Assembly: GCA_014529385.2 (NCBI GenBank)
Contig: CM043952.1
Coordinates: 66,851,870-66,913,869 of the forward strand
Source of the DNA: Adiantum capillus-veneris
Lineage: Eukaryota; Streptophyta; Polypodiopsida; Polypodiales; Pteridaceae
Length of the DNA: 62,000 nucleotides
Reading direction: 5' to 3'
The position numbers were made by a program, and so were the translations under genes. This document shows positions 51,440-62,000 of the stretch, one piece after another. Position 1 is the stretch's first letter. Each line of letters begins with the position of its first letter. A model generated the notes under the pieces. That model saw only the letters and a list, made by a program, of their open reading frames with translations. It had not been told where the DNA came from and did not search any database.

Positions 51440-51860
51440 TGAGTGGTTGCTTGGTGAGCTCTTGAGGCCGTGGGAATGGCTGCTTGGTGAAGGGCGGGCC
51501 TCAGCAGGCGTGGGAAGGGGGGCCCAAGAGGGGGCTTATCTCGGTGCAACCGGGTCGTGGGAAGCGGGGCCTCTTAAGGGGCCAAGGTGAGCTTGATTTG
51601 AGCTCTTGAGGCTCGGGAGAAGCGCGTGGTAATCGGTCCCTGGAAAGGATCCGGGCAGCGGGGTAAAGTTCGGGCACCTACGGGCAGTAGGGCAGCCAAT
51701 CGGGGCAGGCGCGGGCAGTTGGCACAAGCGCAGGCAGCAGCGGCCGATAGGTGGGCAAAAAATAGTGGCAAGAACAGACCCTTGCGGACCTGCCAGCTCC
51801 ATAAATCGTTTCCTAATCACAATTTGGGTCTGCCCACTCTCCCCCACAATAGGCAAGGGT
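51440..51860. other. GC-rich island inside C3
   Basis: A strongly G-rich plus strand (many ggggc, cggg and gggca strings) contrasts with the AT-rich surroundings. Reading frames on both strands are open but P/A/R-rich, as expected from composition. No domain recognised. It could be a captured host fragment or unrelated insertion. Confidence 0.5.
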
Positions 51861-52425
51861 TTTGACCCCGAACCCGGCTCAAGCCAATGATAGAGTATCT
51901 AATTTGGGCTAGCCAACAAGCCCACGTGCTTGCTTGTGGAAAATCTCCAAAAAATAGAGTATTAAGCTCAAGTCGGTAGGCTCCACACACACACACACAC
52001 ACACCTAATAATAGGAAATATTGAAGATAGGTTTAATGGAGTTCTCGGGCTCGGATTGCAGAGATTGATGGTTCTATGGAAAGCTCGAAGTGAGCATTTT
52101 GAAATGAGGTCAATATTGTTAGGTGATTGCAAAAGTGGAGAGATTAATTGAAGGTGCAAACTAGGACACAAAAATGACTAGAGCATGAAAAAAATTGGAT
52201 ACTAATCTTCTACCTAATCAAGCCTATCTAGCAATGGAGGGTAGTGGCCTCTTGGGTGTGCCAAGGACATGCCCACACATAGCTAGATTAGTGCTTAATT
52301 AGTGAGATATACAACTTAACTATGAAAATGTTAATGGGCACCCGTGACAACAATTATGAAATGCTAATCGATCTAATGGAGATGCTAATAATTAACACAC
52401 ACTAATGCATAATGACAATCCTAGC

Positions 52426-52747
52426 TAGCACACCATGGATCGTGCTAGCTATGGTGGATGAAAGAGAAACATAGCGTGAATGTGTGAGTGTGTGTATAAG
52501 CAAGATTATCGCTCAAGTGAATTAGGTTTCCAAGATAGAATTAGCTTGGACTCATAAACACAATCTTGAGTATTGACTTAGCTTAGCACAAGCTCACCAT
52601 AGACAAGCATGTAGTGCAAAATAGAGTTGTGTTTATTCATTCATGAAATGAGCTTTAAGTAGCTCTACAGTCTTGCTCCACAGCATGTGGGATAAATCCA
52701 CTCTCTTCTCCTTGACTCACACTTTAGGACGGATCTCACACTTTACA
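52426..52747 (-). repeat. C3 5' LTR
   Basis: Matches 50019-50341 from ggatcgtgctagct to cacactttaca; the first 11-12 bases of the plus-strand end differ. Confidence 0.85.
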
Positions 52748-52752
52748 GTAAC

Positions 52753-53201
52753 CCCCTATATAAATGACTCTTTATTTTAGGATTTTTTTTCAAATTTTAA
52801 TATAAAACCCCCTTATTTTAATGTATCTTTGTTAAATTGCCTAAAGTATTTGCCTTTAAAAATACCTCTTGTTGAACTCACGAGGTACATTAACAGGATT
52901 ATGTAGATCCCCCGAGCATGGAGAAGCCTCTATTTGTTTGTATTGATCACTTGAATAGAACATAAGAGGAGTTTTTAAAAAAATGATGAGACTTCAAATG
53001 TGGTCTTTACAAACACAACATATACTCAAAAACCAAAATAAAACAGAATCTGCTATGATGAAAACTCATAAAATCATGAAAAAATTTACTCGAAGATACA
53101 TAAATATTATCTTTATATATCTTGGCACTTATTCAAGTAGTGAAAATTTTAAAAACATCATTAAAGCTCCTTTTGTGTTTGACTCATTTTTTAGTGCTTG
53201 A
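52753..53201. other. AT-rich spacer, no gene seen
   Basis: Low GC; only short chance reading frames. Confidence 0.6.
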
Positions 53202-53635
53202 CATAATTGTGCAAATTCCATTCGCACTTGAGGACATGAATACTCGGTCATATACCTTAGTGATAAGGTGACATAACTTAGTTGTGCAAATTTCATTTTT
53301 ACTTGAGGACATGAATACTTGGGCATATACCTTAGTGATAAGATGACATAACATGGATTAGATAACCAAAGTTTATTCTTTTGAATAAGGTGTTTTTAGA
53401 TAACCAAAGCTTATTCTTTTGAATAAGGTGTTTTTCTTTCAAGCTACCTCGTGTAAAATATATGTAACTTTTTCCTAAAAGACTTCATGCATACTTTTAT
53501 ACATTCTGCTTTCTATCTTTCTATAATCAAGATTACGAAGGCCTGTTTTAATTGGACACTTACAAAGAGGAACTTTCTAAATCGAGATTACCAAGGCCTA
53601 TTTTAATTGGACACTTGCAAAGAGGAACTCTCTAA
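53202..53635. repeat. Three neighbouring two-copy tandem duplications
   Basis: About 76 bp twice (53202-53277 and 53278-53352, with cacttgaggacatgaatact / acttgaggacatgaatact), about 39 bp twice (53356-53394 and 53395-53433, ttagataaccaaag...aaggtg) and about 57 bp twice (53521-53577 and 53578-53635, attggacactta/tgcaaagagg). Copies within a pair are about 85-95 % alike by eye. Confidence 0.85.
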
Positions 53636-54289
53636 AGCCAAAAAAAAACTACTTAATGTGTCCCTTATAAGATCTTGATAATATGGCACTTGAATGTATC
53701 TACATAGTTTGCTTATATTGTTTGCAATGAACCTAATCTTGTTTTCTAATTAGGTGGCTTATCTTCACAAAGTTAGAGTCTATCTATAAGATATGCTGCT
53801 ATTAAGAAAAAACTCAAACATCACATAACAAAACATATATAACTTCATTTAAATCTAGGCTATAATGCAAGAATACCATAATAATGCACTTAGCAAGTCC
53901 TTTTCATAAAATTGTACCAAATAGAATTATTGATGTCCCTCTCTCTATTCAAACCACTTCTCAAAAATAAAATACCAATTCTACCTATTCTAGTCATATT
54001 GGTAAACTAAAAATTCCAAATCTTCTCATTCCTCAGTCTTCCAAAGTAATACAAAGAGGTTTTAGGATAAGTTGGGAGTCTTCACATGTCCATATCCTTC
54101 TCATGAGAATAATATATATCTCACAAGATTTTTGAAGGATGAGCAAGGGATAATCCCCCATAATTGACTTTAAAAATATTGAATAGGTAAAAATCTTGAG
54201 TCAAGCTATCAAAAAATTTAAAGAATAACAAGGTGCAAGCTTGAAGTTTAAGGTCTATAGTTGGTGTAGATAACTTTCCATTGTTTTAC
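53636..54289. other. AT-rich spacer, no gene seen
   Basis: No domain, LTR end or repeat recognised. Confidence 0.55.
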
Positions 54290-55190
54290 ATGCATTTTGG
54301 GATCATGAGGCTAAGACTAAAGTTTGATTCTCATGTGATAGAGACACTTGGGGATGGTTTCTACTTTCTAGTTAAAAAGAGTCTATGTGGCACTCTTTGG
54401 AAGATGTCTTTCAATTGGAAAGACTTCTCCAAGAGTCTCTAGCTTGTGAGACTCTCAATATGCTTAGTATTATACATAGTCTTGCAGATAGAAAGAGTCC
54501 TTCTAGAGTTCTAATGATGATTAATAATTGAGTCTCAAGGGCATGAGGGTCAAGAGCCTCATGAGTCAGAGATGTTTACAGATGGATATCAACTTGAAGG
54601 AGTTTTTCATGTGTCTGTGGCCCATGATACCCAAACCTAAGTTCCAACCTCATGAGATAGGACTCTTGGAGATGTATTCTAGCTTGGAAGAGTCCTACTA
54701 GAGTGTTCATGATGCTTATAAATTGAGTCTTTAGATGTTGAGACCCAAAAACAAGTTTGGACCGCATGAAGATTCAATTCAAATCTTTGATACAAGCCCT
54801 TCGGGATAGTTTCTAGATAGAAATTGTTCTACTAGAGGGGTCATGGGGCTTCAAATTTGAGTGTCCGTGTCATGAGGCTCAAACTTAAGCTCGAGCCTGA
54901 TGAATTCTACTAGAGTGCTCATGAGGCTTGAAAATTGAGTTTCTGTGTCATAAGGCTAGAACTTAAGTTCAAGCTTTGAATCTTGAGACTCGATTTTCAA
55001 CTAGAACAAGTTATATTTGAGTACTCATGAGGCTTGAAAACTAAGCATTCAGGTCATGAGGCTCGAACTTAAAACTAGAGACTAATTGCTTAACTAAAAC
55101 AAGTCATGTTTGAGTGCTCACAGCCATGCTTGAAAAATAAACATCCATGTCATGAGGCTCGAGCTTAAGTTCGAGCCTTAGTAAACATTT
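54290..55190. repeat. Degenerate tandem repeat with a palindromic core
   Basis: Units of roughly 90-130 bp repeat the phrase 'tagagtgctcatgaggcttg' and a near-palindrome whose centre is CTCGAGCTTAAGTTCGAG (best copy about 55155-55178). Weaker copies lie at about 54310, 54630, 54740, 54890, 54955 and 55057, and scattered copies at 48310-48600. Non-coding. Confidence 0.7.
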
Positions 55191-56703
55191 GTAACTCTAA
55201 TGATGAGGAAGATCTATATGATTACACGGATGGCACGTATGGTCTCACAGATGATGACTTTGTTTTTCTCCATGATGACAAGGATAGGGGTTTAGACCTA
55301 GGGCTACCCGCCCATCTATTCAATATCTTGCTCCCTTGACTCTCTAGGGGGGTGCAAATAATTAGGTTAGGGTTCCTTATGTTGTTCAATTGTCTTCAAT
55401 AAAGGTTGGTGCCTCTTACCACTGATGTGCCTCCTAGAGGTATTCCTTGTGTTTTCTAGTGTGTACAAAAACGCATTGCCATTATTAGGAGTCTGAACTT
55501 CATGGAATCTTTCTCTCATTCACTCTTCAAATCAAGCGCAATCAGCAACACGAACAGGTGTTTCTTGTCCATTAGCATTGCCTCTTGCGTTCTTTTTTTT
55601 GCATCCATCTTTGTCTCCTTTAAATGTGATTGGTAGCACAATATTCAACACACTTGATTAGACTAAACATTAGAATCTACGTAATTTTTTGTCATAATCC
55701 CTTGTTTAGGTTTCCAAGTCAAGCAGTCTGACTAAGCTAGTTTGACCAAGTTAGGAGTTAGAGATCTTCTCTTAATACCATGGGGAATGCCTTCATAATA
55801 ATCAATGGTTAATTTAGGTTCTTAATCCGATTTAGGCAGCATTGTGTGCAATGTACTAGGGCTTTCTAGTGGGCTTAGTCCCTATTGACCTTTAGTTTAA
55901 GTATTATAAAGGGTTTCTACTAGTGTGATAAGCTTGGGAAGGGAAACAATGTCATATGGCCCCCCAAAGCTCAAAATTGAAATGCAATGACATAAAAAAA
56001 AACAAAAAACCAAAGTGCCACAATGTAAAATCTTAAGCTAGAAGAGAAATCCCAGCTTGATTTGGTACTTCATTCACATGTGTTGCCTAAGGTACTAGAG
56101 CCCTAGAGGTTCCCAGTGTGGGTGCTTTTCCTTGAAAAGCAAAAATCCCAAGGCATACAAAATAAGCACACACATCAAAATTGAATTAATGTGAAAAATC
56201 TTTTGGGGGTCAAAGAAAAGGAAATAAGTTAGGCGATGATTTCATGAGAAATTCCTTTTACCGTAGCTTAACTATAACGTCTTCTAGGTATAGCCTCTAG
56301 TCAGCCCTCGGACATGAAATACTTGGCTCTCATGATTAAATAGCTTAATCGACTAGAGAGAATTGAGAAGCTTGCCCACGGTATTAATAGTAGACCTCTG
56401 GTGCCTTTCGATCGTTAAATTAGCGACCCCAGACTTGTCTAGTTTTTTACCTCTACAACAGCTTATATGCATTTGATTATATTACAGTTTAATATTTACT
56501 ACTGACTGTAGACCCCTAATATATTTTCAAATTTTGTACCAAAACAGGGATAATTTGGTGATATGCATGGGCATGTTCAGAGCACTTGCATACAAATCAA
56601 TGCATATTAAATATTGGTTTAGCATTATTTTATGCATGTTGCATTGAAGTGATTGGATAATGTTTGAAGCATTTTCTAGTATTTACATTAAAATTTTAAA
56701 TAC
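55191..56703. other. Spacer, no gene seen
   Basis: AT-rich with short chance frames. The last three bases before the CACTA terminus (TAC, 56701-56703) would be the 3-bp target duplication of CACTA-2; the partner lies outside the window. Confidence 0.6.
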
Positions 56704-56935
56704 CACTACAAGAGGTTGTGTGCTCTTGTGACGCTGTTAGCGACGGAAATACACTGGGTTTTTATAACCCCCGGCATCGCTAAAACCGTCGCTAAAACCG
56801 TCGCTAATAGCGTCGCTATATAGAGACGCTCATAGCGACGCTCATAGCAACGGTTATAGCGACGTTTACACAGAAGACTATAGCGACGCTACAGAGCCAT
56901 AAATAGCGACGGTTATAGCGACGCCCGAGAGATTT
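56704..56935. repeat. CACTA-2 terminal repeat and subterminal motif cluster
   Basis: About a dozen copies of TAGCGACG or its complement CGTCGCTA (some as tcgcta or agcaacgg variants) occur within 230 bp, in both orientations. In En/Spm such motifs are bound by the second element protein and place the ends for cutting. The inverted arrangement also allows strong hairpins. Confidence 0.9.
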
Positions 56936-56942
56936 TTTTTTT

Positions 56943-56971
56943 GGTGACAGGGCATTGAATGCCCTGCCACC
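56943..56971. repeat. Inverted repeat (hairpin) next to the subterminal region
   Basis: CAGGGCAT-TGA-ATGCCCTG with further pairing at both sides (ggtg...cacc). It could be a transcript-end structure or chance. Confidence 0.6.
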
Positions 56972-57304
56972 CATCAACCATATTGTACTTGATTCACTTT
57001 TTAAAAAAAGTGCAAGGGTAGATAATAGACCCAAAATAGTCACCCACAAGACGCATTGTTTGCAAAATTGACAAGCGTAAAATTGACAATTGTACACATC
57101 ATAGGCAAAATGAATTGATTGGCAAATGTAATAATGACAATTGTACAACATCATAGGCATAAAGAATTGATTGGCAAAAGGAACTGCGGTGACAAATGTA
57201 ATAATATAAATGGTTCAAAAAGACGTATAAAATCCGTCTCATGATACATAAGCTATGAGAAACCCTAAACTAATGCTATCTAGCTACGGCTAAACTGATG
57301 TCGT
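56972..57304 (-). other. CACTA-2 3' untranslated region
   Basis: AT-rich; contains a tandem duplication of about 55 bp (about 57070-57178, attgattggcaaa...acaattgtac). No gene. Confidence 0.6.
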
Positions 57305-58620
57305 CTAGTCAGACGTCTCATCGCGTCCAAGCGGCGTATCTGTCGGATTCTACAAAAAAAGACAATAAGACAGCTTTCAGTAAGTATAAACATATAACGA
57401 CATTTATAAAACAATACAAAAAATAGAAAAGAGCAAACCCTAATACTAACCATGCCGCCGTGAGAACTGAGAATGTCCATCAGGGCGTTTAAGCCCTTCT
57501 TGCCTGCGTACTCGCGCTCGTACGGTGTGGGATCACGTCCTGTCATCGACCACTGTCAAAACATACAAAGATTTCATTATGTTAGAATTAAAAAACTCAT
57601 AAACCCTAAACTATCGAACATAAAGAGCAATGCGAAAACACTTACAAAATCGGCCTCAAATGATGCCCATCCACCGCTCCCCAAGTGGTGCGAGCTCGCT
57701 GCCTCTACTCGCGCTCTAGCTGCATCCTTTTGTTGCTTCCACTTGTCAGGATTCTCGCACGCAGCTTTCTTCGCATTCTTCCAATCTTCTTTGGCCAGCC
57801 AATTTGGCCTGTTCCACCCATTCTTGATTGCTTTTTGCACTTCGAAACGCTTGTGTTTGCAGTATTCGCGCATTCGAATCTTCATCAGGTCTTCATTGAA
57901 GCGCTGATCCCGTGTTGGAACGGGAAACTCATCATGAAGTATGCTGATGACTCTGTTTTTTAAATCACTTGGTACTTCACTCCATTTGTTTAGTATGTAG
58001 TGTCTAAACAGCTGAGAGCAAAGACCACGCATGCGCGAGATCACCTTCTTGCCGTCATCATCCATGATGATGCCTCCGTTGAAGTCGACGGAGTAAGGCA
58101 AGCCCTCTGGCCGGTGACGCGTAAACCTGGGTGTCCCGGCAGGGGTCTCTAGCGGCGTGTCGATGGGGGTACGGACGTCAGGTGTCTCCACCGGTGTCTG
58201 GGCCCCGAAGCGAGGAGTGTCGAGTGGGGTGGCTCCTGGCGGAGTAGGTAGAGGTGTGTAGCTTCTAGGAACAGTCAGCCGTGCAAAACCTGGCGTAGAT
58301 GGCGATGCTGTGGCTGGTGTGGGGGCGGGCAAAGAAGGGGAGGGTAAAGAGCCTCGTCGAACACGAGGCGGTGTGGAGGCATCGGTGGCGGAATCCCCAC
58401 AACAACCGCCACCGCCACCGCCACCACTAGAGCATCGGTGTCTAGACGAGTGTGACGCTCGTCTCGTCGACGCCGAAGCTTCGGAGCGCGCCGAATGCTC
58501 CGAAAGAGAGGGAGATGCGGATGGAGTAGGAATGCGCGATGATGCGCCAGAGCGATGACGCTCCACGTACCACTGTCTCTGTTGCGGTGACAAAGAAGAA
58601 AGAAACTCCTTATCATCCAT
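57305..58620 (-). CDS. CACTA-2 second gene: Transposase_24-like (Ptta/En/Spm family) protein
   Basis: Inferred exons on the minus strand: 58620-57646, 57552-57451, 57349-57305, with GT-AG introns and a TAG stop at 57305-57307. The ATG at 58618-58620 (MDDKEFLSS) lies right after a splice acceptor (taatgcag), suggesting an intron in the 5' leader. The N-terminal third is S/A/P/T-rich with a G/C run and TP repeats (TPVETPDVRTPIDTPLETPAGTP-like). The C-terminal half holds RHYILNKWSEVPSDLKNRV, a K/R-rich stretch, NGWNRPNWLAKEDW, then WSMTGRDPTPYERE, the pattern of PF03004. In En/Spm the equivalent protein helps bind subterminal repeats. No stop breaks the exons, so it may be functional. Confidence 0.8.
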
Positions 58621-58892
58621 ACCTGCATTAAACACACGAGTATTTAAACTTAATATTGAATGAATAGAGTAGACAATGACGCAAAGACCATTAAATACAA
58701 TGACGTAATGACGCATATAAATACAATGACGCAATGAATTGAGTGATAGAAGAGGCAAGTCGAAAACTTAGAATTTTCAATCAAAAGATGTGAGCGCGAG
58801 TAGAAAAGAGTGTTATACACCATGGAAGGTACTTAGAGAGCCAGAGCTTTTACAACACGGAGCAAAATTGTTCAAATACAATATTTGTGGCT

Positions 58893-61800
58893 TTAAGAGA
58901 TCTCTCTCTCATCCTCGCATAAATCAGCATAACTTCCTATATCTATATAGAGCTCTCCGTTTAAACACATATCCTCTGTTTCATTTTGTAGCTCCTCTGC
59001 ATGCACCCCATATAGAGTAGTAGCATCTTGATGCTCGTCAGGCACCACCGCAGCGGCTTCTGATTGAGCATCTTCTCTGATCTCCTCCATTGATGCCGTT
59101 GTGATTGGCACATGGTAGCCTTCATACGTCCTTGCACTACGAGGGGCTACCTCTATGACGTACCACCAGTTTGATGTAGACTTTGTAGGATGAAATATTA
59201 CCTGCCAGAGCCACATAACTTACATGAGAGCTTTCAAGCACATAACTTGTAAAAGGGGGATGTTAACTATTTACATACTTACTTGTTCACAATGCTCTGG
59301 TAGTACGAAAGTGTCTCTTAGGTCAGTCCATTTCTTAGTAGAATCCACCTCAAGAAAACCAGACTCTCCTCTACGCACAGTAGCGTTGCGACCCTCCATG
59401 ATTATCTTGAACCATTGCCCATCGAACAAGTCGACAAAAAATCCTCTGTAATCGATCCTCAAAATCTCTTGCAGCGTGCCGAAGTAAGTGAGTTCCGCCA
59501 CCACAGGATCTGCATCAGAGGAACGTCGTCGACTAGACTGATCAAATTTTGCCATGATTCCACAATCTTGAGTAAAACGCTTTTTGTCGATCCGTTCCAC
59601 CCTAAAATGTCGACCTTTACACCATGCTGCTGTGTATGACTTATACTACAACGAACAAAGATTATGAGTGGCCGTTCAAACGTTTAGAAATAAAGTCACT
59701 AGCATGTCGTACATTGCAAACTTACCTTGGTCGCGCAACCCCGAGAGTACTCCCACTCTTCCTCAGTCACTTCGTCACCGCATTGTTGTGCGCTTTTCAA
59801 TTGGTTGTGCAACCATCTTAAGCTCATGAAGGTTGGTAGGCTCTCCAGACCCATCAGATAGTGCATCGGTGGTCTTCTTCCCCGTCTCCACTCGATTCGT
59901 GTCCTTTGTCGCTCTTGCTTTGCATCCTCATATTGTGAAATCCACTTTTGCATCACTGGATTGTGAAGCATGCAAAATTGGTTGATTTTAGCCTCTAGGT
60001 CTTCCGTCATCTTCTTCTCAACACCAAGATTGCACATGACAATCCCAGATATGCGCTCATCATCTATGGTTCGCCATAGCGTGTCACGGGCTTTATCAAA
60101 TCCGTCTAGCCACTCTCCAATGTACACTAGGGACTCTGATACCAACCAACCTTTTGCCATGCTACCCTCTGGACGTGCCTTTTGACGCACATATCCCTTA
60201 AGCGTTTTCATGAAACGTTCTAAGAAGAACATCCATCTGGAATGAACTGTGCCAGCTATTTCCACCTCATCAACTATGTGAACAAGAAGATGCACCTGAA
60301 TGGTTAGCATGGTAGTAGGAAAATGTTTCTCAAACATGCACACAAGCTCCGCAGCATTTAGTTTGGCGAATGGTATGGAGTCTACGTCGATCTCCTTTTG
60401 TGAGATCCATTGCACCAGCTTTGCAAGTTTGTAGATTGTGCTACGGATGTCGAGAGACAAACATCCCTCAATGGCAACCGGTAAAATAAACTGTAAAGTA
60501 TGTGCAGCAATGATATTAAAGTCCACATTTTATGCAATGATATTAAAGTCCACTATGAACGTACCTGACACATTTTATGCCAATCATGTGACTTCAAACC
60601 GGCAAGCTTTCCGTCATTAGTAAAACACGTTCGGAGCGAGTGCATTACGCCAGTGGGGGTCCGCAAAGATCGAATGGTCTCTTTTACTTTGCGTTCTTGG
60701 GGTCCTGTGAAAATCCATGGTGCTTTAGGGAGTTTTATCGATCCATCAGACGCTGTTTGCGGCCAATATTGCTCCATACGATCCACATTTCTAAGGTCAA
60801 CTCTGGCTCCCAAAGTATCTTTCTTGCCGGTCAGATGGTCCCATAGTAGATTACCCACATTCTTGAATATGTGCATTGGATCGAGCAAGTGATTGATCAT
60901 GAGTCAGGGCCAGTATGGTAACTCGTACCATAGAGATAGTCTCTTCATCCCTGGAGGCAATCCGTCATCGCACATCTCCTTCTGCTCTAACCATGCTTGG
61001 GCAGACATCCTTGGTGGCTCTCTTCCCAAAAAGCCGTCGCGTAACACATGATTCTCTGGAAGATACGCTTGATGACCTTCGTAGATTTGCTTCTTCAGTG
61101 AGGGCGCCCTACGTGCATTCAGTCTAGGTCCACATGTGACACATGCTCTGTATCTGCTTGTTTGAAGCCCTGCATGTATACACATGATAATAGATCAACT
61201 ATGGAAAAAAAACAAGATTTACAGTGTCTGAGTGAGGAGTGTCAATAGATCACCTGAGCATTTTGTTAGCCCGGGATAGTCATGCATGGTCCACATTAGA
61301 ATGCCTCTGATCAAAGCATTCCGTCGTCTTGTGTGTCGGCTCATATCCACCACCTCTATGCCAATCCACAATTGTTGTAGCTCTTCCAATAGTGGACGAA
61401 GATACACATCCATATTCTCCACTTTATATTGCCCTGGCACAATCAAGCTTAGCCATAGGTGCCCCTTCTTCGTAGTTACCCACGGGGGAATGTTGTAGTT
61501 GACGATCACAACGGGCCATACACTGTAAGATGTTGATCTTTGACCAAATGGATTTACGCCATCCATAGCCAGGTCTAAGCGCAAATTTCGAGCTTCCCTG
61601 GCAAAATCCAACCATGTTCCATCTATATGTTTCCAGGCTGCGCAATCTGCAGGAATTCGTAGCACACCATCCGACTCCTCATGCCATGATTCTAGGGCGG
61701 CCATGGACTTACATTCGAAGAAATGCTTGATGCGAGAAAGTAGAGGAAAATGTCGCAAAACCTTTTGTGGAATTTTTGTCCCGTGGAGATCTACTCGATA

Positions 61801-62000
61801 TCTTTCGGAATCACATTTCAGACACTTCTCCATGTCTATGTATTCCCCTCTGAAAAGAATGCAGTCATTAGGACAAGCGTGGATAGAATTGTAATCCATC
61901 CCCAAGTTTCGCAAAATCTTTCTTGCTTCATCTCGGGAATCTGGCATCACATTGTTAGCTGGTAGTATGTGCTCTTTAAGCAATCTACGCAACATAAAAA
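58893..62000 (-). pseudogene. CACTA-2 TNP2-like transposase, one nonsense codon, 5' end outside the window
   Basis: Exons readable on the minus strand: (62000)-61254, 61169-60565, 60490-59727, 59645-59283, 59201-58893, joined by GT-AG introns of 74-84 bp. Motifs in order: LGMDYNSIHACPNDCILFRGEY with CLKC, RHFPLLSRIKHFF, DGVNPFG, WPVVIVNYNIPPW, then across the first intron TKCSG/LQTSRYRACVTCGP, HLLDPMHIFKNVGNLLWDHL, LKSHDWHKMCQ, then FILPVAIEG, a DUF4218-like stretch (AGTVHSRWMFFLERFMKTLKGYV), and DUF4216-like EILRIDYRGFFVDLFDGQWF. A TGA at 60904-60906 (YWP*LMINHLLD) interrupts exon 2; everything after it is in phase. The protein would be the DDE transposase cutting CACTA ends. The N-terminus is beyond the window. 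Confidence 0.85.

Larger units (their letters stand above)
50014..52752 (-). mobile_element. C3: hollowed-out copia-type LTR element
   Basis: LTR copies at 50019-50341 and about 52426-52747 are direct repeats. In element orientation (minus strand) each starts TGTAAAGTGTGAG, and the left copy ends CCTAACA. A polypurine tract (cctcaaggggaggat on the minus strand, 50342-50356) precedes the 3' LTR, and GTAAC flanks both outer ends (50014-50018, 52748-52752). The inner edge of the right LTR (11-12 bp) and the primer site are replaced by other sequence. The 2.1-kb interior keeps only traces of reverse transcriptase. A truncated LTR of the same family is at 3944-4111. Confidence 0.8.
56704..62000 (-). 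mobile_element. CACTA-2: En/Spm-type DNA transposon, 3' terminus to beyond the right edge
   Basis: The plus strand starts CACTACAAGAGGTTGTG, the classic CACTA terminus, followed by subterminal repeats. Two genes run on the minus strand: a TNP2-like transposase (from beyond 62000 to 58893) and a Transposase_24-like gene (58620-57305). Exon structure with GT-AG introns of 74-98 bp is readable. The 5' end with the other terminal inverted repeat is outside the window. Confidence 0.9.

Noticed and set aside
51536-51865. Proline/alanine-rich frames in the GC-rich island
   Set aside because: Open frames in GC-rich DNA are expected by chance and no domain is visible.
57473-57963. Plus-strand frames opposite the CACTA-2 second gene
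   Set aside because: They are antisense shadows crossing inferred introns of the minus-strand gene.

Overview
This window is repeat-dense, intron-poor plant nuclear DNA. I see no ordinary host gene, rRNA or tRNA. The assignment to a land plant rests on the element types: Ty3/gypsy elements of the Tat/Athila kind, Ty1/copia elements primed by initiator tRNA-Met (TGGTATCAGAGC), and a CACTA (En/Spm) transposon with TNP2-like transposase, DUF4218/DUF4216-like regions and a Transposase_24-like second gene. The species cannot be decided from the sequence; the large nested elements suit a large repeat-rich genome (fern, gymnosperm or repeat-rich angiosperm).

Layout. 1-7.65 kb: decayed DNA with a minus-strand gypsy fragment (2.64-3.94 kb), several solo or truncated LTRs and a 355-bp direct repeat. 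7.65-36.4 kb: an old minus-strand CACTA transposase (CACTA-1) cut into three pieces by two gypsy elements. One is an old, stop-ridden Tat-type element G1 (8,168-16,115, LTRs about 1.2 kb, two RNase H domains). The other is G2, a giant element (17,113-36,143, 19.0 kb) with nearly identical 0.94-kb LTRs and a perfect 5-bp target duplication ACCGT. 36.9-47.6 kb: a copia element C2 (TSD ATTTA), itself interrupted in its leader by a young, intact minus-strand copia C1 (TSD ATGGA). 47.6-56.7 kb: decayed DNA, a hollowed-out copia C3 (TSD GTAAC), local tandem duplications and a degenerate palindromic repeat. 56.7-62.0 kb: a second, better preserved minus-strand CACTA element (CACTA-2) that starts with a CACTACAAGA terminus and runs off the right edge.

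The most interesting object is G2. Besides gag, protease, RT, RNase H and integrase, it carries a tandem duplication of the integrase H2C2 zinc domain, a second aspartic protease-like domain after the integrase, a tail of repeated K-Q-[IV]-W-[IV]-x-K motifs, and two further genes (ORF3 with nuclear-localisation-like basic stretches, ORF4 with a long coiled coil) in the place where Athila elements carry an env-like gene. Nine copies of a 24-bp palindrome lie only in its non-coding parts, in two arrays placed just upstream of ORF1 and of ORF3. Both arrays show the same spacing pattern (about 285, 130 and 284 bp before the gene), while the sequence between palindromes has diverged. This looks like a conserved cis-acting system with a possible self-encoded partner. 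The INT-protease order also occurs in the unrelated-looking old fragment at 3 kb, so it is a lineage trait and not an accident of one copy.

Relative ages, judged by eye from LTR similarity and integrity: CACTA-1 and G1 are old, C3 is old, C2 is fairly recent (one stop codon and a lost protease Asp), G2 and C1 are very recent.
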